This document shows, piece by piece, positions 46,958-57,959 of a DNA stretch of 64,000 nucleotides (positions are counted from its first letter, which is position 1; every line of letters starts with the position of its first letter). Source of the DNA: Armillaria gallica (Eukaryota; Basidiomycota; Agaricomycetes; Agaricales; Physalacriaceae). Position numbers and translations under genes: made by a program. The notes below the pieces were generated by a model. That model searched no databases, had not been told where the DNA came from, and saw nothing but the letters and a program-made list of their open reading frames with translations. The stretch lies in the NCBI GenBank assembly GCA_037576215.1, contig JBANDB010000005.1, forward strand, positions 3,472,001 to 3,536,000, in the 5' to 3' direction.

Positions 46958-47377
46958 CTAGGCCATGCCCGGGGTTCTCTTGATTACCCCGTGCGTGATA
47001 TTGTTTTTCCGGATCTCCAGGGACCACGCGTCATAGATTACAGACGTGTCATTATCTAAATTAGCCTTGGCCCGCATACAAGTGCATCCCACTCCAGCTG
47101 AGTCCTCTATTGCAAACGGGTGGTTTGGCAATCTAGCATGCCCTTCGGCCTTGTTGCCATGCATGCCCGTAAGGTACAGTGCCACGACGAAGTCCTTATA
47201 TTTTAATCCCGTTGCTTCTTTTTCTGTTATAGAGCTCTCTACCTCGGTGACCTTGCTTCTTCGCGTACCACTTGCACTGTCAGCCCGCTCGCGATGCCTC
47301 TGCATTGCTAAAGTGTAAGTTATGACGTTTTGCAAAATTACACCCTTAGACATGCTGCAGGCATGACACCGCATCAC
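46958..47377 (-). CDS. Intact 139-codon hypothetical ORF
   Basis: The ORF opens MMRCHACSMSKGVILQNVIT and ends HGVIKRTPGMA. It has a Cys pair near the N-terminus (CHAC) and a second in GCTCMRAKANLDND, plus a conserved-looking block FVVALYLTGMHGNKAEGH. A decayed homologue of that block (KDLVIALYLKGRLDGKA) occurs at about 53170-53350, so the sequence is repetitive. There are no internal stops and CpG is retained, unlike its neighbours. I do not recognise a named family; it is likely part of an uncharacterised mobile or multicopy unit. It may lack an upstream exon. Confidence 0.45.
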   Translation of the reverse strand: MMRCHACSMSKGVILQNVITYTLAMQRHRERADSASGTRRSKVTEVESSITEKEATGLKYKDFVVALYLTGMHGNKAEGHARLPNHPFAIEDSAGVGCTCMRAKANLDNDTSVIYDAWSLEIRKNNITHGVIKRTPGMA

Positions 47378-48650
47378 TCAGAAGCACTAGTTGATGCACC
47401 CATCAATCATTTAATGAAATGGTGCGATCAACATGAAAACCCTTCCAGCTACGATAATTATAGCCACAGCAACTACAGACCATGTTTACTAAGGCTGTTA
47501 CTGTGCCAAGACCTCAAATTATCATTGACCCAAGTGTACATCTCAGCATGGCAACTGCAGCCCAATATTCCGCAGCTAAACAGCACCTCATGATCCACTC
47601 ATCGCTCAATAAAAACCACATGATTTGCATCTATACATGGCAATGTTGAAGAGTTGCTGTTACTTTAGAACCACAGAATCCATATGTTTACTATGGCTAT
47701 TACAAAGCCAAGGACTTACAGCCTTACTAAGGCTCTGAAGAATATTCTATTCATAAAACCATACTGGTAGTATAAAAACTAGCTAGAAACTGCATTTTTA
47801 GAGTAGTTCCTACCTAGCAGATGAGACTATGGCATTTCCAGTCAGCTACAGTTACTCCAAGTTGTCCATTATCACTTGCTTTACCCTTAAAACATTGTTG
47901 GTTGTATATTGCACCAATACACGAAATCTTGTGTCAATAACTTGCTTTCTCTTTTAATGCCGCAACATCGCCTCACTCTCACCATATAGGATTGTTTTAT
48001 TGTCCTCACCTTCTACATTGCCATTGCTTTCATTGCCCAGTTCAGTATTGCCTCTGTGTAGGCCAGTTCAGCATTGTTCTCCATAGGATCACCCTTGTCA
48101 TCACCATTGTTCAGAGTTGCTGTGCATCTATTGCTGCAACACCCCACTCAGCACCACAGTTACTACAATTTATCCCCATTCCCAGCCATTTCAAGGCAGT
48201 TTCCACACATTTATTGCCATTGTTTCGATGCACATTATTGTGTACATCCTCTAATCACAATTTCCAGGCTATTTCGACAATTTCTAGCCCATTGCTCAAT
48301 TTCTAGAGCATTGCTACAGTTACTAGAGCTATTTTCATGCTCTTTAGCCCATCCCCACGTTTTATAGACTGTTTTTACAGTTTCTACCATGGTTTCTTGG
48401 TATTCACATCATACCAGATTCCTTCCCATCTCGTTATCAAGATCCCTCCCGGCTTACAGCCAACATCTACTAGTACTCCTTGACCAAGAGTACTACTTCA
48501 CTGACTGAAAAAGTCGCAGTGTATCTTGTGTTATTGAAGAATTGACTGCACAGAGGTGCACCGAACCACTCGCACACACATTGTCTTGATTGTTGTGTTA
48601 CTATGTTAATTGCCTAAGCTCTCCCAGAGTTTTGGGTGTTGCCATTGCCA
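47378..48650. other. Non-coding stretch with imperfect short repeats at 47990-48380
   Basis: No gene supported. From about 47990 to 48380 the plus strand repeats degenerate words such as CATTGC, TTTCTAG and CAGTTTC every 10-30 bp, giving chance open frames. CTTACTAAGGCT near 47487 and 47725 recalls a word in the F LTR (about 34855), but the relation is weak. Confidence 0.35.
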
Positions 48651-49910
48651 TGGAAGTCTAGGCTCATCAACGGAGCATGCATATGTCCAAGGCTACTTGC
48701 TATCTTTCATATACCAATGAGCACACTCCAGCTTTGTCTCCATCGGCACAATTTTAGGCCAACAACACTCCACATTTTGAAAGCAGTCAGCAACCAATTA
48801 TTTTTGACATTCTTGAGCAGTCCACCATACTTCCTGTTGAGCTTGTCATTAATGGTGAATATGCATGGGAGCAAGAAACCAGTTGCAAAATGAGGCACCA
48901 TACTCTTACTCCAGTAAATCCAAAACACCAAAAGTCACATTCAACACAATATCACCAGTATAGGCATTGATCATATCCCCAATAACAGGTGCAGATAGTC
49001 ATATCAATTAGTTCCATCTATCAAGTATATCTCTGCAAAGAGCTTCCAATTTAACAGCCCTAGTGTCTGAAAGGAAGCAAAGTCTCCTTGAATGATGCAA
49101 ATATGCTAATGTGCACTTAAGCAGCTCTGCAGAAAGTGTTCTGTATTACAACCAAAACATTGTTCCATCAAGCTCAGGATCAACAGCCCAAAGTAAGCCA
49201 TTTCCTCTATCAGGAATGCCCACAGACAAACCAAGTGAAGGCCTGATAATTTTTAGAAAAATCTTTTCTTCATAAGTATTTTAAAAGATTTCAAAGCACA
49301 TCCACCATCTGCTATTTACATCCAGTCGTTCTCTAATCCTTCACTTGTTACACAGTTGCTGGAGCTCCAGATCTGTTTCCCAAATAAATTTTCATGCCAA
49401 CTCACCAAAGGAGGCTATCAAAGCTTCCACAGCTTTATTATGCCTCTTTAGTTTCTGCCAGCCTCCAAACACCCTCTTGATTTCCCTAATGGTGATTTCT
49501 TCTGTTGAGTCACCAAGCTCCTCTTTGGTACAATATAACCAAGAAGGGTTAGCACACAGCACAGGATAACTCAACTGGTAGTATATTCAAGAATGAAAGT
49601 TCTTATGAGTGATCTCTTCGCTGCTGATAAGCACCCTTATATCATAAGAAATGTCCTCCACAAGAAATTGACCATCACAATAACTAGCTTTCATATCTGG
49701 CCATCCACTTTCAGCACCAAAGATATCACAAAGCCACTGACATACCCATTCAGATGTTGTGAAAACATCATGATGAAGATAGGGAAAATACAAAGGATCA
49801 TAATATATTGGATACTGCAATGTCAAATGATCCACACCACCTGAAGGATCCAGCTCCTCATCAAGTACACAGACACAATGGCAAGGATGTTTGGGAAGAG
49901 GAAAATTCAT
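48651..49910 (-). pseudogene. Decayed unidentified coding sequence
   Basis: Successive minus-strand frames look protein-like: IYYDPLYFPYLHHDVFTTSE and WVCQWLCDIFGAE (49910-49587), IREIKRVFGGWQKLKRHNK (49574-49392), then DTRAVKLEALCRDILDRW and NAYTGDIVLNVTFGVLDLL (about 49070-48920), and KNVKNNWLLTAFKMW. They are separated by stops and frameshifts. The alternation of Trp/Tyr-rich and helical blocks suggests a real protein, but no family is recognised. It could be a transposase or replication-protein remnant. Confidence 0.35.
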
Positions 49911-51004
49911 GCCAAACTAGTATGCCAAGCATCGACAATGAGATCAACAGCTCCCAAGAAGCAGAAACAGCATACAGAGCATTGTTGCCAAGCAACAACC
50001 CCTCAGTAAATCACAGGAAAAGTCAAACAGGCCCTAAGCAGCAATCTGAAGAGAATACGGGCCTGTCTTTTGAAAACAACTTTCAGAATACTAGCACTGA
50101 CACAATTGGGTTGGTCTTATAATAAAAAAGTCAGCTCCCTACTGCATTAAACCACACTAACATATACCAGAATATACTGAATAAGTACAAAGACTTGCAT
50201 TAACAGGCCAAGAGCACAAAGAGTTGAAGACAGGCAAGCAATTTTATAACAACAACCATGCAAGAAATATTTGCCCACACAAGTTCAAAAGAAAAGGCAA
50301 CTGAGACAACAAGACCAATATTCCCAAATATACAGACACCAGAGTGTGATAGAATTGGCTGCCCTGGTCTTACTAACACACTAAAATATGTAGTTCTGGC
50401 CTATCTTATCAGTTACCTGAAAAAGCAGTAAATTTCCTTTTTCATCGACATAGCTGTCACCAAATAAGTACAATTTAACCCCTAGGTGCATGAGTTAGCA
50501 GGAGGATGGTCGTTATTGTTCCTAGTAGACCCTCTGTCATTTCCTCCTTATCTCAAAAAGAATCAGGGATTAACTCAATGCACTACTATAGTAAGGCTCT
50601 TATGGCTCAACTGTAATATTGTGTATTTGTAATATTATCTAATGAAGGTTGCTGGTTTGACTCCTAATCCTTGTATATTTTCCCTTGTTAAGTTATTGTT
50701 GATTATTAAGCTTAACTGTTCTCTTTCAGTTATGAAAAAACTGACCAGAAAATTATGATTTGGATATTTTTTCTGCATCATTGTCAGAGGCATTATGATG
50801 AAGCTTATTGGCCAGTAGTTTTCCATTCAGCTTGTTGAAACTGACATTATGATATGCCTTATTAGGCTAAATATAACTCTGCCTTGTTTATATAAGGGTA
50901 ATCATTTTCAAGCTTGTTTCTTATCACAGTTTATAATAGTTGCCAGACAATTATTGCATTATAGAACTATATATGTATATATTATTAAATTTAGAATTTT
51001 CTGA
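49911..51004. other. AT-rich stretch, no gene seen
   Basis: Short open frames only, with no protein-like composition. CpG is almost absent. Confidence 0.4.
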
Positions 51005-51668
51005 TATGTAGTAGGTGCACACTAGCTGAAAGAAATCTGATGATATCTTGTTATTTAGTGAGCTCACCATGTGCAAGACCTGTTTGTTTGAGGGTATATT
51101 GTGTTTTGTTTAAGAGTGCTAAGGGCCTCATTTGTGACAAGTTGGGATTCATGTTTAGCAGACTAGAGTAAGACAAAGGTGTGCACAGTTGAATCTAGCA
51201 GCACTTTATACTAGCAAGCTCACTGAACAGACTTTTGTTGTGACCAGTTGGGATTCAGATTTAGTGGGCTGGGAAGAAGGCAAAGTCATGTACAGTTGGA
51301 TCTAGCAGCGCTTTGTACTTAGTGAGCTCACTGAGTGGACTGTCTCATTTTCATGGATCTGTGTGTCTGTTTGTATATTTTATAAAAAGTCTTTGCCTTG
51401 AGGATTGCATAGTTCACCATGCTCTCTTGTAAAAGGCTACAGAGGAGAAATAAAGAGAACTTGAGATATTGCTGGTTACTTTGCATTGTGTTAGGCCATT
51501 GAGAGAGAGCTCTTGAGATTTGTTAAGATACTGTCAGTGTATAAGTAGAATTAAATTCCTTGCTCCCCTCCACACTTATAGAGATTAGTATGTGTGTAAT
51601 AATGAGATTGAGTGTAGGTTTAGTATGTGTTCATGCTAGGCCACTCTTAGTTTCACCAGTGCACACTA
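51005..51668 (-). repeat. Repeat X, copy 2, with an internal tandem duplication
   Basis: Inverted match to 45672-46120, from GTGAAACTAAGAGTGGCC (minus sense, near 51650) down to about 51005. A unit of roughly 80 bp is duplicated inside it (about 51142-51225 and 51248-51333), both ending in a TCTAGCAGC then AGCTCACTGA block. CpG sites of copy 1 are TpG or CpA here. Confidence 0.65.
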
Positions 51669-52394
51669 CAAAGCTCTTTAATGTCAAGCTTAGAGTGAAA
51701 TTGCAGTATATCTTTTTATTTAAAACATATTCATTACAACCTGGAACTTATAACTATAGTACAAAGTGTTGTAATCTGGTATAATCTACTTCCCTTCAAA
51801 CTACATTTACTGAGTGTTTAGTGTGGTGTTGTGTGTGTAGCATGCAGCATTCATATAGGTACTCAGCACCTTTCAGTTCTAGTTTTACTAGTTGCATATT
51901 AGTCTAACTATTAGCTCAAAGTCTGAGCTATAGTCTTCTAAGTATCACTAATATATAACAGATATGCAATAATATTGTTATAAAATCACAAAATCTAGGT
52001 GTGAATACATAGACAGTGTATCATTGGTTGCAGAACTATTTTTCAATTCCAAAAAAAAAAAAAAACCAGATCCCAACTAATAAATCCAACATTTTACACA
52101 TGCATATTATCAGGATCACATTGTAAATGGGTAGTAAAATATATTTTTATGTCATGCAATTTTTTGCTCATCCTAGCAATGAGTGAAAGGGTGCAAAATT
52201 GAACTCAATGTTATGTTAGGCATGGAGCTGACTATTTTTCCTGTGGCAATACTCTAGCCTGATGACCAAGCACATCAGATTTAAAATTTGGGCCACTTAT
52301 GTGATTATGGACCTAGCTAGTTGTAGTTAGAGCTCTTGAGAATTCAATGGATTTTGCTAGCTAGCTTTATAATTTTAAGCAAATTCTAGCCACC
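51669..52394. other. AT-rich stretch, no gene seen
   Basis: Contains a 14-A run at about 52051-52065 and no protein-like frame. Confidence 0.4.
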
Positions 52395-52815
52395 ACAGGT
52401 GTAAAAAGAAGGCAAAGTCATGTGCAGTTGAATCTAGCAGCAATTCATATTTAGCATGCTCACTAAATGAACTTGGTTGTTTGTGGATCTGCATATCTGT
52501 GTGTATATATTATTTGAAATATTGTTTACCTTGAGGCTTACATAGTTCACCATGCTCTTTTATAGATAAATAAAAATACTATAAGGAGATATGGAAGTTG
52601 TGACTGGCTTGTTAAGTATATGTGGTGTACTTACATTGTGTAGTGAGCTTACTAAGATATTTTGAGATACTGTCAGTACATAAGTAGAATTAAATTCCTT
52701 GCTCCCCTTCACACTTATAGAGATTGTGTGTATATATTAATGGGATTGAGTATTATGTTTTGTATATAATTCATGCTAGGCTGCTCTTAGTTTCACAGGT
52801 GCCCATCATCATACT
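52395..52815 (-). repeat. Repeat X, copy 3
   Basis: Inverted match to 45672-46060, and direct match to copy 2: AAGGCAAAGTCATGTGCAGT, GCATGCTCACTAAAT, TTCACCATGCTCTTTTAT, GATACTGTCAGTACATAAGT and GGGCACCTGTGAAAC (minus sense, at the end near 52805). Heavily CpG-depleted, with a small insertion relative to copy 2. Confidence 0.6.
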
Positions 52816-53169
52816 ATTATTTCTTTCTATCTACTTCTGTATACATATCAGAAGTTCAAATCTAATATCGCAACATCATTTCTTACTCCACTTATCTTCC
52901 ACTAGAGATGAATGAGACTAGGGACTAGATATGCTAGTGCTCAAGAGACCAGGCTGACTCCTACTGGGTTCCAAGCTATCAATGTATATATGTGACTCTT
53001 GTTATTGGAAAGGTTAATGTAAACTTTGTAGAAGGAGGCATTGTGACCACTTGTGCTATCTCAACCCTGTCATATTAACAAGGCTGAATATACAATCCTC
53101 AACACATAGCTATCATCATTATGTTGTAATTAAACTCTAAGTTCATCCTACTGATGCAAGTGCAAGTCA

Positions 53170-53350
53170 AGCTTATTGAAAGGAGTGAGCTCACTAATTG
53201 GCCTTTCCATCAAGCCTGCCCTTCAGGTACAGTGCTATGACCAAGTCCTTTGTTAACTCTGTTATTTTCATTGACATACTGCAACATCACTCCAGTAACC
53301 TCATTTAAAATAGATATCCACATGTCTACTTAATGAGCTCACTATTTAGA
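53170..53350 (-). pseudogene. Relic of the 46958-47377 ORF
   Basis: Minus-strand KDLVIALYLKGRLDGKAN corresponds to KDFVVALYLTGMHGNKAEG of the intact ORF, with the nucleotide block GGTACAGTGC..GAC.AAGTCCTT shared. Stops flank it. Confidence 0.45.
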
Positions 53351-54101
53351 GCTTATAAGCTTATACTTAAACATGCCAGATTATGAATTTACATAGGTAG
53401 CCATGTCACAGGCATGATAGAGTACTCAGTTTCCATATTTATAATAGCCAGATCATCTTAATATTCAATACATTTTTACTATTGTGAAATAGCTATCACT
53501 AACTTTTAATTTGCCAGAGGTCTAAACTCACCTAGAAGTTACTTGCTAAGGCTAGCATCTATAACTGTTGTAGATGAGGGTGCTACATGCATCTAGAGCT
53601 ATATACTCACTCTTATCTCCTCTATATCTAAGAGTTCTTATAGTCAACTAATCTTTATGGCATTACAGATACTACTCTCATTATTGCAAGATTTAAACTG
53701 TTACAGGCCAGTGTTTTTAGCTTATTAGAAGGCTTTCAACAGTTGCTTTTAGCATACATCACTCTGCTTCTCACTAATATCTAGATAGTCTAAGAAACTT
53801 GCTACTTGCTTCTTGACTGCCTAAACTTCAACTTTCAGCCTTAAGAAACCTAGTCTAAAACTAGATGATATTTCAAAAGGCAGAGCTAAATTGTAGCTTT
53901 TTAGAGCTAACACAAATCTTTTGATATAAGCATTTAGATTTTAAAGGTTAAGGAGTAAAAAAAATAATCATTATGCTATTATGGTCAGCTGAAAGATAAT
54001 TGGTCAAATAATGTCATTAAGAGTCACAATTAGATCCATTTAAACTTTACAAATCATAACAAGTGAGACATTTTAACAAGTTATGCTCAAAAATTAAATC
54101 T
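53351..54101. other. AT-rich 3' flank of the NLR gene, no gene seen
   Basis: No supported ORF. CpG is essentially absent, as in the NLR body. Confidence 0.4.
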
Positions 54102-57100
54102 GTCACATCAACTGCAATATCATTTTTACAATCTGTGTAGATCCACTTGCTATAGCATAGGACAAGGGTGTATAACCTTCAGAGTCCTTATAATGCACAT
54201 CAACCTTATCTGACTGCAATAACATCTCTATAATCTTTATATGCTCCCATATTACAGCATAAGACAAGGGTGTATAGCCTTCAGAGTCCTTGCAATTCAC
54301 ATTAACCTTATCTGACTGCAATAACATTTCTACAATTAGCATAAACCCCTTTCTGCAGCATAGGACAAGGGTGTACAGCCTTTAGAGTCCTTGCAATTCA
54401 CATCAACCTTATCTGACTGCAATAACATCTCTACAATTAGCATAGACCCCCTTGCCACAGCATAAGACAAGAGTGTATGACCTCCAAAGTCCTTGTAATT
54501 TACATCAACCTTATCTGACTGCCATAATATTGCTACAATCTTCTTAGATCCCCTTCTTGCAACATAGGATAAAGGTGTCCACTCAATTTTTTGCTCAAAG
54601 ACCCAGGTATTTGAATCAATCTTGTCTTAATCAAGGAGCAGTTTCACCATCTGAGGATTCTCACTTTTGATAGCTGCAAACACCAATGGTGTCTTGCACT
54701 GGCAAGGATCATCCCCTCGAATCAAGAGTGCTTCTGTGATGTGCAACAGGTTATATTATACTGCAATTTGAAATGGAGTAAGCACCTCAGTAGATTGTCT
54801 CTTAGCATAGAAACTCTTTGTGACTTTTTTGCAACATGCTGAGTCAAGAAATGCAATGATTTCATTCATCATTGAGTGTTGCAATTTGCTAGCATGGTAT
54901 CTCCAGTGATTAAATGAGTAGTAAAGAAATGGATAATTTCTATTAATTTCCTCAAAAGAATGGGAAGTTTTATAAGAAAATTGGACATCATAGCTACTGT
55001 TGCTGGTGCTGCCATTGTCACTAGTGGTAGTGATGTCATTGCCATTATTACAGTATGATCTGCTATCATTGTCACTATCAACATCATAGTGGTGTCCAAA
55101 GTCATTGAATAACATATATGTCAAACAGGTGCATGTAATGGTTTCTTGGAGTTGAGGAAATAAATTGTCTTTCTCAGACATAAAATACTCCTGTGTTGTA
55201 TAATCTAGATAATCTTATCTTCAGCTTATATAAAAAGGATCAGATCATTTTACTTACGTGCAAACCTCACTATAGGATTTCTAGAGGAGTACCATGGAGT
55301 AATTAAACCCCTTTCCTTCTAAGACCATTCCATCTGGTCTACACTACTAGTAATAACAAGTCCACCACAGACACTTCCCAAAAGGTCTTCACTGTAGAGA
55401 TTACCAGGCTCAAAGGCTGTCATATCTGAGTCAAGATCAACAGCCAATGCATGCTGCAGTTCCAACACAGTCAGAGGGCGCTTTGCAAAAGCTATCCACC
55501 CAAATACATGAAATGCCAGAACTCTATCATCATCATTTTGACTATTGATCCGACTCTCCAGTATCTCAGCATATGCACCCATTATATTGTCTGGCAGTTT
55601 GGTAAGTGCATCTTGAAGCTTTTTTTGAGTTCTTGTCTCAGCAAGTGAGTTCATGTGCAGCTTTGCGAGAAGAAACCTATAGATAGTTGGTTAATAGGTG
55701 CAATAAGCAAGCTTGCATGAATAACACACATGCCATAAGACTTTTCTGTTACTTGACTAAGTATCTTCTCTTGCAGAATTAAACCACTCTCCCCCTTAAC
55801 ATTGCTGACAAGACGTCGACTTTGAGAGAGCCTGTCCATAATATATAACTTGATATCATTTGCAGAAGCTTCAATATCCAATGTGGTATCTGCTGCAAAT
55901 AGTAAATCTAGCCCAATATCAGGTCTCAATGTCACAAGGAGATAGATATTATGGCCCAATGACCCTCAAATCACATTGATAAGATGTTCTCAATGGTCAT
56001 TGGCAAACTCATCTAGTGCATCAAGGACAATGTAGACATAGGAAGAAGCACATCTCAGCACTTCTGACAGACATTTGGTAAGGTCATCAAGGGAAAGGTG
56101 TTTTGTTTTCTGGTTGGCATAAAGTGTCTTGGTCAAGAGGAAAAGGCCACAGTCTTGAACCAGCCATTTCAGGAGGCTACAAAGAACATTCTCTACAGTT
56201 TGTTCAACTGTAGATTTGTAATCACAAAAGATACTCAGGACGAGTGCTTTTCCCTCTTTGACCACTGGCAGTGAATGCAAATGGTTGACAATGATTGAGG
56301 CAAGGAATGTTTTTCCAACACCAGCTGAAGAGATGTATTAGCCTCAAGAAATTAGTGAAGAGATCAGCCAAAACAACTCATGACTGCCCTGACACCACAA
56401 AGTATGAGACTTCCCAGAACCATCTACCCAAGTCAGAAACTCTGGTAACTTGAGGATCCACTGTCCAGTATTGCTGACACATTTTTTCAATGTCTCAAGC
56501 TGAACATCATTGTAGTCCACAGTGTCAGAGGTGAGCCACTTTACTACCTCTACAGTTTCTTCATCTGCAATTTGTCCCTGCATCAGTATACCATCCAACA
56601 GTCACTTTTGGGTATGAACATACCTATCTGTTTCTTCTTGATTATACTCAGAGTTTCCTCACCAGTGTGCTTGGCATCACCTAGCATGTCCTTAACTATA
56701 TGAGATAGTTTGTTGTATACCAAACTTAGCCTCCAAGAGGTGAAAGTAGGAGTCACTTACATGGCATCAACTTGCACAGCACTCATGACTAAGGTCTTGA
56801 AATGTTTGATCTTCTTCAGATCGTCCTCCACACTTGTTTTGGTAAGTGTCCACAGCAGTCTCTTTTTCACCCTCTTCCATTGAGGCGGATCATTTCTCAC
56901 CTTTTCCTTGAGTCCATTGAGCAGCTCTTCAAGTTCTTTAAAAAGACCGTCCGGAGCAGCACCCGGAGCAGTGACCAGAGCAGCGAACAGCTGCTTCAAT
57001 GTCTTTAGCCATGGGTCCTCTTCGGTCGAAAGCTGAATGAGGTCATGTAAGGTGGACAGATAGATCTTCAGAGGCGCTAGCTCCTTCAAGAACTGGGTAA

Positions 57101-57203
57101 TTTCTTCAGGCGCGTTTATTACATCCTTGACATATTTGGTGAGAGTAACGATGTTTCCGATGAGGGTGGTAACAGACGAAGCGACTCCTAGGGCCTCTGC
57201 CAT
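54102..57203 (-). pseudogene. Fungal NLR/STAND gene: N-terminal STAND domain, NACHT, ankyrin repeats; several stops
   Basis: The start is taken at 57203 (ACCATGGC; MAEALGVASSVTTLIGNIV), which is where the fungal STAND N-terminal domain (PF17111-like) normally begins; an upstream in-frame ATG exists at 57293. Exon 1 ends at a GTAAGT donor near 56759. NACHT follows. A 60-nt intron at 56325-56384 must be removed to assemble the Walker A box as QGTGVGKTFLASI. Walker B is YVYIVLDALDEF (about 56030-56000). Two stops (near 55990 and 55966) lie just after Walker B; the first fits CGA to TGA. Next come a winged-helix-like region (WIAFAKRPLTVLELQHALAV) and at least four ankyrin repeats at about 54130-54640. 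Such proteins are cytosolic signalling NTPases linked to allorecognition and defence in fungi. As it stands, the NACHT domain is interrupted. Confidence 0.85.
54130..54600 (-). repeat. Near-identical ankyrin repeat units, 102-bp period
   Basis: The DNA string CCTTATCTGACTGC recurs at 54204, 54306, 54407 and 54509: steps of 102, 101 and 102 bp. Each unit encodes a 34-residue ankyrin repeat (DSEGYTPLSYA, then IIEMLLQSDKVDV). The 101-bp step is a 1-base deletion that breaks the frame near 54342. Confidence 0.85.
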
Positions 57204-57499
57204 GGTAGGTGATGAAGAGCAAGGTTGTACGTGGGTAGCTTGCCCTGTCATTGAAATCGAAGTCCAATTCACAGCCTTACAGCCACCAGGCAATGATGTT
57301 GTGCTGTTTCTGCCGTAATGGGAAAAATATCACTTGTGTTATGTTCCTGAAAATCGCGACTGGCACGCGTCCTCAGTCATATTCAAGGGACGTAAGAGAA
57401 TCGTAGTTGATATATTGTATCTAGGGGAGAAACATTAAACCTTGGTTCGCACTAGTCCTACCCTTGCTGCATGCACGGAAACAATAATAACCTGCACAG

Positions 57500-57919
57500 T
57501 CACACAGCTTGGGCGTCTACCACTGCTGATGACAGCTGCTGCACAGCCGCATGTCCAGTAGCATCAAACCATATGCTATGCGAAGCGCCGATGTTGATGT
57601 TATCGTTGCTTGGGTTCATTGATTTGTTGAGTGCAAACCCGAGAGAGGCACCCAGGTCAATGATTACTAGCATGGAGTCGATCTGGCGATAGGTGAGTAG
57701 GTCGTTACAAGATCAAGGACTGAACCAACTTTGATGTTCGTCGCATAAGGATATGTATTGACAGTATTTCTCATCACCATCCATGCTTCCATGATATGTA
57801 CCGCGGATGTTGACGTTGAATCCGACTGACGTTGTGGAGTGCAGGAGGTGATTGTTGCTCTGAGCGATTTTTAGTTGGATATCTGCATTGGCAGACCGAG
57901 ATCCGAATATAAGATTCAA
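57500..57919 (-). CDS. Unidentified two-exon-like coding fragment
   Basis: A minus-strand frame at 57919-57713 (NIRGTYHGSMDGDEKYC) and another at about 57690-57500 (LGASLGFALNKSMNPSN, then ASHSIWFDATGHAAVQQL and a TGA at 57500) are open and compositionally protein-like. A GTTGG..CAG intron between them is possible, but the phase was not resolved. It lies head-on upstream of the NLR. No family is recognised. Confidence 0.3.
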
Positions 57920-57959
57920 GACTCTCTATCGATGGGATACACTACATAGAACAGCAGGA

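Noticed and set aside
47990..48380. CRISPR-like or satellite array
   Set aside because: Repeats are short, degenerate and irregularly spaced with no direct-repeat/spacer structure.
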